Of a DNA stretch of 64,000 nt, positions 17,890 to 27,326 are shown piece after piece. The notes beneath the pieces were generated by a model that had not been told where the DNA came from, ran no database searches, and worked only from the letters and a program-made list of their open reading frames with translations. The stretch's first letter is position 1. Each line of letters starts with the position of its first letter. A program made the translations under genes and the position numbers. The stretch is taken from positions 8,792 to 72,791 of the forward strand of contig NZ_KN050831.1 in assembly GCF_000746275.1 (NCBI RefSeq), in the 5' to 3' direction. The stretch comes from Thermopetrobacter sp. TC1. GTDB lineage: Bacteria > Pseudomonadota > Alphaproteobacteria > Rhizobiales > Aestuariivirgaceae.

Positions 17890-18348
17890 TCAGGCCTGTC
17901 GCTGCCAGCGGCCGCGCTGATCCTGCCGCCAGTAGGTGCGGCTGATGCCCTCGCTCTCGCCCAGGCGCCGCCACAGCGCCCGCGCCTTCTCCAGCAGCAC
18001 GGGCTCATGCTGGGAAAACATCACGATCACGCGTGCGAAAGCGGCAATCTCCTCATCCTCCGGCTCCGCACCCGCCACGCAGAAGAGAACATCGGCGCCA
18101 TTGGGATTGCCGCCTTCATGGGTGATCCACACCGGCTGATGGCGCGCATGGCCCTCTTCCGGAATGCCATGGGGAATGAAGGCCTCCTCCCGCCAGCGCC
18201 AGACGGCATCGGACAGCGCGCGCACCCGCTCCGGCTCGCCACAGCGCACCAGCGCCCTCCAGCCCCGCTGCAGGCTCTTCTGCAACAGAACGGGCAGCAC
18301 CTGCTCCAGCGGCTGACGCTCCAGATGATAAAAAAGCACTTCCGGCAT
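17890..18348 (-). CDS. holC: DNA polymerase III subunit chi
   Basis: The 152-residue protein shows the HolC pattern: EVLFYHLERQPLEQVLPVLLQKSLQRGWRALV near the start, a central DAVWRWREEAFIPHGI, and then QPVWIT with NPNGADVLFCVAGAE. Chi links the clamp loader to SSB. The start at 18348 was preferred over 18384 because the family N-terminus begins MPEVLFYHL. In many alphaproteobacteria holC neighbours pepA; here a small secreted-protein gene lies between them on the other strand. Confidence 0.9.
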   Translation of the reverse strand: MPEVLFYHLERQPLEQVLPVLLQKSLQRGWRALVRCGEPERVRALSDAVWRWREEAFIPHGIPEEGHARHQPVWITHEGGNPNGADVLFCVAGAEPEDEEIAAFARVIVMFSQHEPVLLEKARALWRRLGESEGISRTYWRQDQRGRWQRQA

Positions 18349-18492
18349 GGCTCCGATCCAACCGGGAAAACCTAGGCGGGTCAAGCATTGGAAGCATTGC
18401 TGTGCCCCGTGGGGTCACAACGCTTGCAAGGCCGGCGGCAACGGCGTTACATTCCGCCACAACTTCAGGGAAGAGAGGGGATCTGTGACACC

Positions 18493-19008
18493 ATGTCCGT
18501 GCGTGTTCTTGCCGCTGTTGGCTGTCTGCTGCTTATGCTGTTTTCACCCCAGCTGACGGGCAGGCCCGCCCTGGCCCAATTGCTGTGTGACTGTTGCACA
18601 CCCTCCTCGCTTGCGCGCACCTGTCAGAAGGCCTGCAAGGCTCAGGGGGCCCTCGATCCTACCGGCGAAGGCTTCTGCCGCCCCGTCATCCTGCCTGACT
18701 TTCGTGCCGGCAAGCGCCGCACCAACCCGCTTAACGGCATCGATCTGAAATATCTTGACTTAAGCGGGCTGACGCCGGCGCAGCTGGAGCGCGTCCGCCG
18801 CTGGGCCGAGCGGGCACGAAGACAGTCAGAGGCACGCTTCCGCCGCATCAAGGCTAAGGCCAGACGCGGCCGCATCTCAAAGGAGGCCTTCGCTCAGGCA
18901 GAGGCGCGGCGCGATGAAGTGGTGACCAATTATCACCACATCATCCGCGCCTATCGCGACGCCATTACGCGTCTTCGCGCTGCAGACGCTTCTCGACAAA
19001 CGCGTTGA
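18493..19008 (+). CDS. Small secreted cysteine-containing protein, family unknown
   Basis: The 171-residue protein has a clear signal peptide (MSVRVLAAVGCLLLMLFSP, cut after PALA near residue 28). A short Cys-rich segment follows (LLCDCCTPSSLARTCQKACK, then a Cys in FCRP). The C-terminal half is highly basic and helical (RVRRWAERARRQSEARFRRIKAK) and looks like a coiled coil. The five cysteines right after the signal suggest disulfides in the periplasm. Its last 44 bp overlap the 3' end of pepA on the other strand. The start follows GAGAGGGG. I do not recognise a family. Confidence 0.7.
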   Translation: MSVRVLAAVGCLLLMLFSPQLTGRPALAQLLCDCCTPSSLARTCQKACKAQGALDPTGEGFCRPVILPDFRAGKRRTNPLNGIDLKYLDLSGLTPAQLERVRRWAERARRQSEARFRRIKAKARRGRISKEAFAQAEARRDEVVTNYHHIIRAYRDAITRLRAADASRQTR

Positions 19009-20548
19009 GCAGCCGCACGCCCCAGCCGGAGCCCCAGCTGTCGTTGATATCGGTCTTCTCCGCGGCCATGGCCGTGCCCGCCACGTCCAGATGCGCCCAT
19101 GGCACCTTGCCAACGAAGCGCTTCAAGAATTGCGCCGCGGTGATGGCTCCGGCATTGCGCCCACCGATGTTCTTCATGTCGGCGACATCGTGATCGATCA
19201 GCTTGTCATAGGCCGGCCCCAGCGGCATGCGCCAGACCTTCTCGCCGGTCTCTTCCCCGGCCGTGCGCAAGCCCTCGGCGATATCGTCGTCATTGGCAAA
19301 CAGCCCGGCGTATTCCTTGCCCAGCGCGATGAGAATGGCGCCGGTCAGGGTTGCGAGATCGATCATGAGAGCGGGATCGAACGTATCCCGGGCATAGGCG
19401 AGGCAGTCAGCCAGCACGAGCCGACCCTCAGCATCGGTATTGAGCACGGCGATGGTCTGCCCATCATAGGCGCGCACGATGTCGCCGGGCCGCTGCGCCT
19501 TGCCGTCCGGCATGTTTTCGACAAGCCCGACGATGCCAATGGCATTGACCGGCACCTTGCGCGCCGCCAGCGCCCGCATGGTGCCGACCACGGCAGCCGC
19601 ACCGCCCATATCACCCTTCATCTCGTCCATGCCCTGCGAGGGCTTGATGGAAATGCCGCCGGAATCGAACGTGACACCCTTGCCAACGAAAACGAGCGGC
19701 TTTTCCCCCTCCTTGCCGCCGTTCCAGCGCATAATGGCCACCCGCGGCGGCGTGCGCGAGCCCTGCCCCACCGCAAGCAGCGCATTAAAGCCCAGCTTTT
19801 TCAGCTGTTTGCGCTTGAGGATCTCCACCTCAAGGCCAACCTCCTCAAGCTCGGCGATGCGCTTGGCGAACGTGACGGGATTGAGCACATTGCCCGGTTC
19901 GTTAACGAGATCGCGCGCCAGATGCACCGAATCGGCCAGGGCCTTTAGGAGGGCGAAGTCCTTCTCCGCCGCCTCGGCGACATCCGCATCGGCAACGATC
20001 AGGTCCAGCTGCTCCACGCGGCGCTTTTTGCCGCCCTTGCCGGTATCACCCGCACCATTGCTGCAGGCTTCGCCGTTTTCGCCGCCGTTTTCCCCTTCCC
20101 CGTTCTGCTGGGCAGCGGACTTGTACCGATCAAAAAGATAGTTGCGTAGGGCCATGCCGGAGGCAAGCCGCGCCGCAAAAGCCGCAGGTGCAAGCGGCGC
20201 ACCCTCCGGCGCAGTGGCAAGCACGGCCGCCTGCGTGATCTTGCGCTGCATGAGAGCGGCCACGATACGACCGCCCAGACGCTCGCTGCCGTAAGGATCG
20301 AGATCCTTCGCCTTGCCGGCGCCGACGATGATGAGCCGCTCAAGATCATCACGCACCGCCAGCAGCTCCACGTTCTGGCCGCACTTGCCCTTGAACTCCG
20401 CCGCCGACAGCGCGCGTGCGATGCGCCCGTCCAGCTGCTCGTTGAGGGTATTCAGCCAGGCGGGCAGCCCTTCCCCTTCCGTGACGGGAACAACGACAGT
20501 GCCACGACTGAGAAGCGAATCATCCGCCGAAAACCGGTATGTGCTCAT
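18965..20548 (-). CDS. pepA: Leucyl aminopeptidase (M17)
   Basis: The 527-residue protein has the M17 catalytic motifs: GKGVTFDSGGISIKPSQGM, MKGDMGGAA and the signature NTDAEGRLVLADCL. These bind two metal ions and remove N-terminal residues in the cytosol. Between the macrodomain-like N-terminus and the catalytic domain is an insertion rich in Gly/Asn/Lys (GEGENGGENGEACSN). The start at 20548 follows GAGGTGGTC; the frame extends 47 codons further without family similarity. Tail-to-tail overlap with the small secreted-protein gene. Confidence 0.93.
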   Translation of the reverse strand: MSTYRFSADDSLLSRGTVVVPVTEGEGLPAWLNTLNEQLDGRIARALSAAEFKGKCGQNVELLAVRDDLERLIIVGAGKAKDLDPYGSERLGGRIVAALMQRKITQAAVLATAPEGAPLAPAAFAARLASGMALRNYLFDRYKSAAQQNGEGENGGENGEACSNGAGDTGKGGKKRRVEQLDLIVADADVAEAAEKDFALLKALADSVHLARDLVNEPGNVLNPVTFAKRIAELEEVGLEVEILKRKQLKKLGFNALLAVGQGSRTPPRVAIMRWNGGKEGEKPLVFVGKGVTFDSGGISIKPSQGMDEMKGDMGGAAAVVGTMRALAARKVPVNAIGIVGLVENMPDGKAQRPGDIVRAYDGQTIAVLNTDAEGRLVLADCLAYARDTFDPALMIDLATLTGAILIALGKEYAGLFANDDDIAEGLRTAGEETGEKVWRMPLGPAYDKLIDHDVADMKNIGGRNAGAITAAQFLKRFVGKVPWAHLDVAGTAMAAEKTDINDSWGSGWGVRLLNAFVEKRLQREDA

Positions 20549-20888
20549 GACCACCTCGATTGATCCGTGAATGCTTCTGGTCATCCTCTTTTTCGTTTCC
20601 GGGAAGGTAGGGCGCAGACGACGGCAAGGCAAGCGCCCCTGCGGCAGGTCCCACGTTTCGTAAGCGCAAATCACGTCTGCCGCCATCACAATTCACTCCT
20701 GGCGTTAGAGGACAGCCGCATGTCTCCCGCGCATCCCTTGCGCCAATGAACGACGCACTTTAAAGTCTGCTGCGCAATGCTCAGCGGGGGCATTGTGGGG
20801 ATGGGGGTGCGTCAGTTGCCACCTTTCTTCATGTGCGCGCAATCCGCCTGGAATGCGCAATCTTTCGGATACAGCGAAAGAGACGGGC

Positions 20889-23174
20889 ATGGCTCACGGC
20901 ACGGACAGCAAAACTCCCGGCGCTAGGGGCGGCCTCTTGCCACTTGTCGCCATGTTGCTCTGTGGTCTGTCCGTTCTCTCGCTTGGGCCGGACGCCCAGG
21001 CGGAAATCGAGATCAAGGAAAAGACGTCCAAACCTCGATTCGATTTCAAGCGCGTTCCCGAAGGCACACCCATAGACGTTCTTGCCACCCGCATCATCTA
21101 TGATTCCAAGCGGGATGTGGCCACCGCCATTGGCCGGGTGGAAATCACCTATGGCCCTTATATTCTGAAGGCGCGCAAGGTCATCTACGATCGCAAGAAC
21201 GATCAGCTCTATGCCCAGGGGCATGTGCGCCTGCGTGAGCCGGGCGGCAATGTGCTGGTGGCGGATTATGTGAATGTCGACAAGAAGTTCCGCGATGGCT
21301 TTGCCCGCCATTTACGTCTGCTGCTCACCAATGACGCCACGCTCACCGCCCGTTATGCACGCCGCCGTGATGGCTACATCACCGTCTACGAGGATGTGCG
21401 CTACACCCGCTGTAAAACCTGTGTCCTGGAAGACAACACACCCTTATGGGAACTGCGATCGCAGCAGGCCACCCATGACGAACGCGAGGGCCGCATCTAT
21501 CATCGCAACGTCAGCATGGCCATCGCCGGCACGCCCATCTTCTGGCTGCCCTATCTGAGCCATCCCGATCCCAAGCACAAGCGCGCCACGGGCTTTCTCG
21601 TGCCTGGTTTCGGCTATTCGACGCAGCTGGGCGCCAACGTGAGCATCCCCTATTTCATCAATCTCGCGCCGAATTACGACATCACGCTCATCCCGCAGAT
21701 CTATTCCAAGCAGGGTGTTTATGCCCGCGCCAAGTGGCGCCACCGGCTGGCGAGCGGCATGTACAAGATCGATTTCGGCGGTATCCGCCAGCTACAGCCG
21801 AAGAAAGTGTCCGATCCCGGAGACCGAAAGTGGCGCGGCCATGTGCGCACCAAGGGGCGCTTCAGCCTCAACAGGCGCTGGCGCTGGGGCTTTGACGGCA
21901 TGCTGCTTTCCGACAAGACCGTGGCCCGCCGCTATGGCATCGATGCCGAAAACCTTGCCGAATCCCGCCTGTTCATCACCGGTCTCGACGGGCGCAACTA
22001 TCTCAGCGCCACCATCAGCCATTTCCGTGGGCTGCTCACCGATGACGACAGCGAGACCATCCCCCATCTGGCCCCGCGCTATACCTTTTCGCACACGCTC
22101 TCGCAGCCGGTCCTCGGCGGACAGCTCACGTTTGAAAGCGACGTGTATTCCATTCACCGGCGCAAGACCGTCAATCCCTTCACCGGCATCCATCAGGCCG
22201 AACATCAGACCCGCATGACCACGGAAGCCATCTGGCAGCGGCGCATGGTCTCCGCCGCCGGCATCGTGGCCCAGCCCTTCGCCCGCCTGCGGGCCGATAC
22301 GGTCATCACCCGTCTGCTGCCCGATCCGTCCCAGCCCGATGGCATGCGCGAGGCGGAGACCGCTTTTCGCTTCCTGCCCTCGGCCGGTCTCGATGTGCGC
22401 TGGCCCTGGCTGAAAACGGGCGATCTGGGCCGGCACGTCGTCAGCCCCGTTTTTCAGGTCATCGCCGCGCGAAACGAGACAGACCGCAGCAAGATTGGCA
22501 ATGAGGATTCCGTGGCGCTCAATTTCTCCAGCACGCGGCTGTTCCTGCATGATCGCTTCAGCGGCAAGGATCGTTACGAAGGCGGGGTACGGGCCAATGC
22601 CGGCCTGCTCTATTCGCTCTATCTGAACAACGGCGGATTCTTCCGTGCCAGTGTCGGTCAGTCCTATCACCTAAGCGGCCGCAACAGCTTCTGGCGTGCC
22701 AGCGGCCTGGGCCGCAAGGTGTCCGACATCGTCTCGGCCATGGCCTTTACCTATCCCGGCCTGCTGCGCTTGAGCTGGCAGGGCCGCTTCGATGCCCGTT
22801 CGATGAACGTGCGGGATCAGAGCGTTTCCGGATCGCTCTCCCTTTTCGGCCTCACCCTGCGGGCGGACTATCTGCGCTTGAGCGCCGATCCCCTCCAGGC
22901 CATCCAGCAGAAGGAAGAACAGGTCAACGCGAGCGCCACATTCCATTTTGGAGAGAACTGGCGCATCTTCGGCGGCTGGCGCTATGACCTCACGTTTGAC
23001 CGCACGCTGGAGCGCAGCATCGGCATCGGCCTTTCCTGCGACTGCATGGACTTCTCCCTCTCTTTCCGCAATACGCGCACGCGGGATGCCGACGCCAGCT
23101 CCTCCTATTCCGTGCTGCTTTCCGTGGAATTCAAGACTCTTGTGGGTGGCGGCATTTCCCTGGGTGGTTTCTGA
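20889..23174 (+). CDS. lptD: LPS-assembly outer-membrane protein LptD
   Basis: The 761-residue protein has a signal peptide (LLPLVAMLLCGLSVLSL, cleaved near AQA). An N-terminal OstA/LptA-like jellyroll follows (LATRIIYDSKRDVATAIGRVEI to LREPGGNVLVADYV), then the LptD barrel with PIFWLPYLSHPDP and RATGFLVPGFGYSTQLG. The end is a beta-strand ending GISLGGF. Cysteine pairs (CKTC near residue 177, CDC near 717) fit the inter-domain disulfides of LptD. It inserts LPS into the outer leaflet with LptE. It heads the conserved order lptD-surA-pdxA-rsmA. Start at 20889 by signal peptide; alternative 20853. Confidence 0.95.
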   Translation: MAHGTDSKTPGARGGLLPLVAMLLCGLSVLSLGPDAQAEIEIKEKTSKPRFDFKRVPEGTPIDVLATRIIYDSKRDVATAIGRVEITYGPYILKARKVIYDRKNDQLYAQGHVRLREPGGNVLVADYVNVDKKFRDGFARHLRLLLTNDATLTARYARRRDGYITVYEDVRYTRCKTCVLEDNTPLWELRSQQATHDEREGRIYHRNVSMAIAGTPIFWLPYLSHPDPKHKRATGFLVPGFGYSTQLGANVSIPYFINLAPNYDITLIPQIYSKQGVYARAKWRHRLASGMYKIDFGGIRQLQPKKVSDPGDRKWRGHVRTKGRFSLNRRWRWGFDGMLLSDKTVARRYGIDAENLAESRLFITGLDGRNYLSATISHFRGLLTDDDSETIPHLAPRYTFSHTLSQPVLGGQLTFESDVYSIHRRKTVNPFTGIHQAEHQTRMTTEAIWQRRMVSAAGIVAQPFARLRADTVITRLLPDPSQPDGMREAETAFRFLPSAGLDVRWPWLKTGDLGRHVVSPVFQVIAARNETDRSKIGNEDSVALNFSSTRLFLHDRFSGKDRYEGGVRANAGLLYSLYLNNGGFFRASVGQSYHLSGRNSFWRASGLGRKVSDIVSAMAFTYPGLLRLSWQGRFDARSMNVRDQSVSGSLSLFGLTLRADYLRLSADPLQAIQQKEEQVNASATFHFGENWRIFGGWRYDLTFDRTLERSIGIGLSCDCMDFSLSFRNTRTRDADASSSYSVLLSVEFKTLVGGGISLGGF

Positions 23175-23289
23175 GCGTTTTCGCCTGAAGAATGCGGCCA
23201 AAGCGCTCCAAAACCAGCCGCTTGTCAGCTCATCACATTCGCTTCATATTCTGCGGGCAGGAACGCAGATGCCATAAGGGCCTCAATCA

Positions 23290-24333
23290 ATGACCGATTC
23301 CCTTAATGGGACGACAAGAGCAGGGTTTTCCGGCGTGCAGATCTCGTTTCACACTCAGGGGCATTCACACACCGTCCTCTCTCTGACGAGAGCGCTTCTT
23401 TTCTGTCTGGGGGTTCTCACAGCCGTTCTTTCCGGGGCAGCCGTCACCACGCCCGCCCAGGCCGGCAAGGTTCTCGCCCTGGTCAATGACTATCCGGTCA
23501 CGGATTTTGATGTGCAGCAGAAGCAGCGGCTCAATCGCATCATTGGCGGCCCGCGCGACCGCAAGGGGGCCTTTCGCGCCGCCGTCAACGAGGCGGTTCT
23601 GCTGACTGAGGCCAAGAAACTGGGTATCGAGGTCAGCGACGCCAAGGTTGACAAGGCCATAGAGCAGATGGCCGCCAACATGGGGGGCAAGGCCAAGCTC
23701 AAGGCCGTCTTGCGCAAGAACGGCGTGCGCCTGGAAACGCTGCGGCGCTATGTGCGCTCCACCATCCTGTTCAGAATCTTTTCCGCCCGCATGGGCCGCA
23801 CGCTGAAAACCACTGTCGATGAAAAGGAGGTGGAGCGCCGTTACCGCAAGATCCTCAATGACCCGCGCCTGAAGCCGGTCACCATCTACAAGCTGCGCGA
23901 GGTTCTGCTGCCCATCGACGATCCCAATCCCATCACCCGCAAGCAACTGACCATCGCCCGCCTGGCCGAGGCCCAGCAGATTATGGCGCGCTATCGCGGT
24001 TGCGGCTCGCTGAAGAAGATCACTTCCGACATCTTCAACGTGCGCATCTCTCCCCTGATCCAGGCCGATCCGCGCCGCATGCCCAAGCCCATTATCAAGG
24101 CCATTCGCAAGGCCGGCACAAAGCGCATGATCGGCCCCTTGCGCGCGCCCAATGGCGTGCAGCTCCTCGCCTTCTGCGGCACGCGCAAGATCGTTCCGCC
24201 CAAGCCGGACAAGAAGGTCATCCGCCAGATGGTTCAGGCTGAAATCATCAATCGCGAGGTGGAAAAGGTCATGCGCCAGCTGCGCCGCAAGGCCTACATC
24301 GAATACAAGGATCCCAAGCTCGTGCTTAACTGA
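23290..24333 (+). CDS. surA: SurA-like periplasmic chaperone/peptidyl-prolyl isomerase
   Basis: The 347-residue protein has a late signal sequence (TRALLFCLGVLTAVLSGAAV, cut near AQA at about residue 58). A SurA N-terminal domain follows (GKVLALVNDYPVTDFDVQQKQRLN, AVNEAVLLTEAKKLGIEVSD). One parvulin-like domain (YKLREVLLPI to GVQLLAFCG) and a C-terminal helix complete it. E. coli SurA has two parvulin domains; one is usual for the shorter alphaproteobacterial form. SurA escorts outer-membrane proteins, LptD among them, which fits its place after lptD. Confidence 0.88.
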   Translation: MTDSLNGTTRAGFSGVQISFHTQGHSHTVLSLTRALLFCLGVLTAVLSGAAVTTPAQAGKVLALVNDYPVTDFDVQQKQRLNRIIGGPRDRKGAFRAAVNEAVLLTEAKKLGIEVSDAKVDKAIEQMAANMGGKAKLKAVLRKNGVRLETLRRYVRSTILFRIFSARMGRTLKTTVDEKEVERRYRKILNDPRLKPVTIYKLREVLLPIDDPNPITRKQLTIARLAEAQQIMARYRGCGSLKKITSDIFNVRISPLIQADPRRMPKPIIKAIRKAGTKRMIGPLRAPNGVQLLAFCGTRKIVPPKPDKKVIRQMVQAEIINREVEKVMRQLRRKAYIEYKDPKLVLN

Positions 24334-24356
24334 GCCAGCGGTGCGGATGATGGACC

Positions 24357-25403
24357 ATGACCGGAAGGGATGAAAAACGCCCCCTCGTGCTCAGCATGGG
24401 CGAGCCGGGCGGTATCGGCCTGGAAATCGCCGGCATGGCCTGGCGGCGGCAGGCGCGCGAAAAGCCTTTTCTCACCCGCTCCTTTCTGCTGCTGGCCGAT
24501 CCGGCGCTTGTGAAGGCCCGACTGGCCCGCGCTTGTCTTGACATTCCGGTTGTCACCATCGAAGCGGTCGAAGACACTCCTTTGGCCTTTGCGCAAGGCC
24601 TGCCGGTCCTGCCGCTGAAAGGTGCGGGCCCCCTTCCCGATGCGCCCGGTGAAGTGCGTGCCGACACCGCCGCTGCCGTCAAGGCGGCAATTGAGCAGGC
24701 CGTCTTTCTCGTTCTCTCGGGAGAGGCTGCGGGGCTCGTTACCCTGCCCATTCAGAAAGAATCGCTTTATGCAGCCGGCTTTGACTTTGAGGGCCATACC
24801 GATTTCCTCGCCCATCTTGCCCGCAAGGCCGGGTTCTCTGCCGAGCCGGTGATGATGCTCACCGCCGGTGGCCTGCGCTGTGTGCCGGTGACGGTGCACA
24901 TTGCCTTAAGCGAGGTGCCCCGGCGCTTAAGATCGGAAGCCATCGTGCGGCAGGGCTCGGTGCTTGCGCATGATCTCGCGCGGTTTTTCGGCATTGAGCG
25001 GCCACGCATCGCCGTGGCCGGGCTCAATCCTCATGCCGGAGAAGGCGGCCGCATGGGCACGGAAGAAAAGGAGATCATCGAACCGGCCATTTCGGCCCTG
25101 CAGGAAACGGGCGTTGAAGCGTTTGGCCCGCTGCCGGCGGACACGCTTTTTCACGAGGAGGCTCGAAAGACCTATGACGCCGTGCTCTGCATGTATCACG
25201 ATCAGGCCCTGATCCCGGTCAAGACGCTGGATTTTCATGGCGGCGTGAACGTCACCCTCGGGCTTCCCTTCGTGCGCACATCCCCCGATCACGGCACGGC
25301 CCTGGCGTTCGCCGGCACCGGGCGGGCCCGGCCGGACAGCCTCATTGCCGCGCTCACCCTTGCGGAAGAAATGGCCCAAACCCTTGAAAGAGCCGGACAA
25401 TGA
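24357..25403 (+). CDS. pdxA: 4-hydroxythreonine-4-phosphate dehydrogenase
   Basis: The 348-residue protein shows PdxA landmarks: SMGEPGGIGLEI at the start, PIQKESLYAAGFDFEGHTDFLA, VAGLNPHAGEGGRMGTEE and CMYHDQALIPVKTL, with the three metal-ligand histidines. The end carries PFVRTSPDHGTA. It oxidises 4-phosphohydroxythreonine in pyridoxal phosphate synthesis. It starts 23 bp after surA in the same operon. Confidence 0.95.
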   Translation: MTGRDEKRPLVLSMGEPGGIGLEIAGMAWRRQAREKPFLTRSFLLLADPALVKARLARACLDIPVVTIEAVEDTPLAFAQGLPVLPLKGAGPLPDAPGEVRADTAAAVKAAIEQAVFLVLSGEAAGLVTLPIQKESLYAAGFDFEGHTDFLAHLARKAGFSAEPVMMLTAGGLRCVPVTVHIALSEVPRRLRSEAIVRQGSVLAHDLARFFGIERPRIAVAGLNPHAGEGGRMGTEEKEIIEPAISALQETGVEAFGPLPADTLFHEEARKTYDAVLCMYHDQALIPVKTLDFHGGVNVTLGLPFVRTSPDHGTALAFAGTGRARPDSLIAALTLAEEMAQTLERAGQ

Positions 25404-25469
25404 GGGGAACCTCCAACACGAAATCCATTGGTTGAGAAAGGTGCAAGCGCGCATCATGCGAAAGAGGTC

Positions 25470-26366
25470 ATGACCGATCCCACCCAACATGACGATTGGC
25501 ACACGCCAGACGGCCTGCCGCCCCTGCGGGAGGTCATTGCTTCGCTGAAGATGCGCGCGCGCAAGAGCCTGGGCCAGAATTTCCTTCTCGATCTCAACCT
25601 CACGCGCAAGATCGCCCGCGCTGCCGGGCCGCTGGCCGGGCATTCCATTATCGAGGTGGGCCCCGGTCCCGGCGGGCTTACCCGCGCCCTGCTCCTGGAA
25701 GGGGCCGAAGAGGTGATCGTCATTGAGCGGGATGAGCGCATGCTGCCGGCGCTAAAGGTCATTGCCGCGCGCTGGCCCGGCCGACTGACCATCCTGCAGG
25801 ATGATGCCCTGAAGATCGATTATGCCGCCCTTGCCGCGCAAGCCCGCTATCCCGTGCGTGTTGCGGCCAACCTGCCCTACAACATCGCCACACCATTGCT
25901 CACCGGCTGGCTGCTTGCCGAGCCCTGGCCGCCCTGGTGGCAATCGCTCACCCTGATGTTTCAGCGCGAAGTGGCGGAACGCATCATCGCCCAGCCCGGC
26001 GAGAAGGCCTACGGACGGCTGGCCGTCCTTGCCCAATGGCGGGCTGAAGCCACACGCCTGTTCGATCTGCCGCCGGCCGCCTTCGTGCCGCCGCCAAAGG
26101 TCTATTCCTCTGTCGTGCGCATCGAGCCAAGGGCGAAACCGAAGGGCGCCTGTTCATCGAAAGCCCTGCAGAAGGTGACCGCCGCCGCCTTCGGCCAGCG
26201 GCGCAAGATGCTGCGCCGTTCCCTGAAATCCCTGGTGAAGGATCCGGAAGCGCTGCTTGAAGCCGCCGGCATTTCCCCGACCCTGCGGGCCGAGGATGTG
26301 GATGTCGCAGGCTTCTGCCGCCTGGCCAGCCTTCTTGAAAGCCAAGGCCCCTGGCCTTCCGCCTGA
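25470..26366 (+). CDS. rsmA: 16S rRNA dimethyladenosine transferase RsmA (KsgA)
   Basis: The 298-residue protein has [11 protein letters not shown], motif [17 protein letters not shown], a V-I-E-R-D motif II segment and the catalytic [11 protein letters not shown]. It dimethylates two adjacent adenines in helix 45 of 16S rRNA. The start at 25470 follows AAAGAGGTC. It is the last gene of the lptD-surA-pdxA-rsmA cluster. A hairpin (GAAGGAT/ATCCTTC, 26401-26420) follows but has no T tract. Confidence 0.95.
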   Translation: MTDPTQHDDWHTPDGLPPLREVIASLKMRARKSLGQNFLLDLNLTRKIARAAGPLAGHSIIEVGPGPGGLTRALLLEGAEEVIVIERDERMLPALKVIAARWPGRLTILQDDALKIDYAALAAQARYPVRVAANLPYNIATPLLTGWLLAEPWPPWWQSLTLMFQREVAERIIAQPGEKAYGRLAVLAQWRAEATRLFDLPPAAFVPPPKVYSSVVRIEPRAKPKGACSSKALQKVTAAAFGQRRKMLRRSLKSLVKDPEALLEAAGISPTLRAEDVDVAGFCRLASLLESQGPWPSA

Positions 26367-26439
26367 AACACGGGGCAAGTCCATCGTAAGCCCATCACCA
26401 GAAGGATTTTCATATCCTTCCAGAAGAGTTCAGCGGGGC

Positions 26440-26515
26440 CACTACACGACACACATTTCGTCATACCGTAGGTCAGCCGGTATCTAAGGCCAGAAACGCA
26501 CGAATTTGCGGCACA
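26440..26515 (+). repeat. Dispersed intergenic repeat C, copy 2
   Basis: CACTACACGACACACATTTC, then GTCATACCGTAGGTCAGCCG and TATCTAAGGC. It is the reverse orientation of the unit at 15675-15740. With the next three entries it fills the 960-bp non-coding gap 26367-27326. Confidence 0.6.
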
Positions 26516-26546
26516 AGACCCCGGCTGATCTGACATTGGAGACTAA

Positions 26547-26869
26547 GAAAATTCAGGAAGCGTGCTGTTGCCGTCAAATCGACCGAGGAAAAAAGACTTT
26601 CCATGAGTTGGGAGGTGTTTGTTTAACTCATTGATAAACCACAATAAAACGTCATTGCCGGGCCCCAGTCTGTCCCGGGCTTGAACCGGGATTCCGGCAA
26701 TCCAGTGCTACGGACGATGCGGTCTTGGTGGGCTATGGCGTTCACCAGCAGGCTTGATTTGTGTCGTTTACTTTTTGATGGGGGGCCTCTCGAAAGGTAG
26801 AGTCCTGAAAGACCATTTTTGACTGCCATTACCGCATGTGTAAACCGCCCTTGGATACCCGGGACAAGC
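26547..26869 (+). repeat. Dispersed intergenic repeat B, copy 2
   Basis: A diverged copy of 14921-15219 in the same orientation, with a local expansion (TCTGTCCCGGGCTTGAACCG) inside the GCCGGGCCCC block. Confidence 0.75.
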
Positions 26870-26920
26870 ACACTACGCTGCCATCTTTCTCGTCACCCCG
26901 GCGAAAGCCGGGGTCTCGGG

Positions 26921-26992
26921 CCACAAACGCATGAGTCAATGGCCTGAGATACCGGCTTTCGCCGGTATGACGATGTGTGTGTCGTTTAGTAT
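26921..26992 (-). repeat. Dispersed intergenic repeat C, copy 3
   Basis: CCACAAACGCATGAGT, then GATACCGGCTTTCGCCGGTA and TGACGATGTGTGTGTCG. The central CCGGC...GCCGG forms a perfect hairpin. Confidence 0.6.
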
Positions 26993-27045
26993 GCGGGACA
27001 TGTCCGGGTATGACGTAACCAGATGAACTTCCATAAGAAATATCG

Positions 27046-27166
27046 CATTCTAAGTTTGGGCAAGGGTGGAAGCATACGTTGGTAAAGGCATCTGCTTAGC
27101 ATGTGATTAATCACGCTCTTCATGGCGAAAATCATTCGCAATGCACAGAGCAATTAAACTGGACAG
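27046..27166 (+). repeat. Dispersed intergenic repeat D, copy 2
   Basis: A diverged copy of 15531-15648, with shared TAAGTTTGGGCAAGG, AAAGGCATCTGCTTAGC-like and GCGAAAATCATTCGCAA blocks. Confidence 0.65.
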
Positions 27167-27291
27167 TGATGGGGTGATCTACGGAGTGACGAGGAAGATA
27201 GAGAGCTTCCGTCGGGTAATGTGCGGCAGGGTGCCATACCCCGCCAAAACATTTAAGGAACGGGGAGCAAACAAGTCACATTGATGTTCCC

Positions 27292-27313
27292 CCACCCCCT
27301 CACAAGGGGGTGG
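27292..27313 (-). terminator. GC-rich hairpin after ettA
   Basis: A perfect 9-bp stem (CCACCCCCT/AGGGGGTGG) with a 4-base loop lies 14 bp beyond the ettA stop. No T tract follows on the minus strand, so it may stabilise the 3' end or need Rho. Confidence 0.45.
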
Positions 27314-27326
27314 ATGCGCGATCGCC

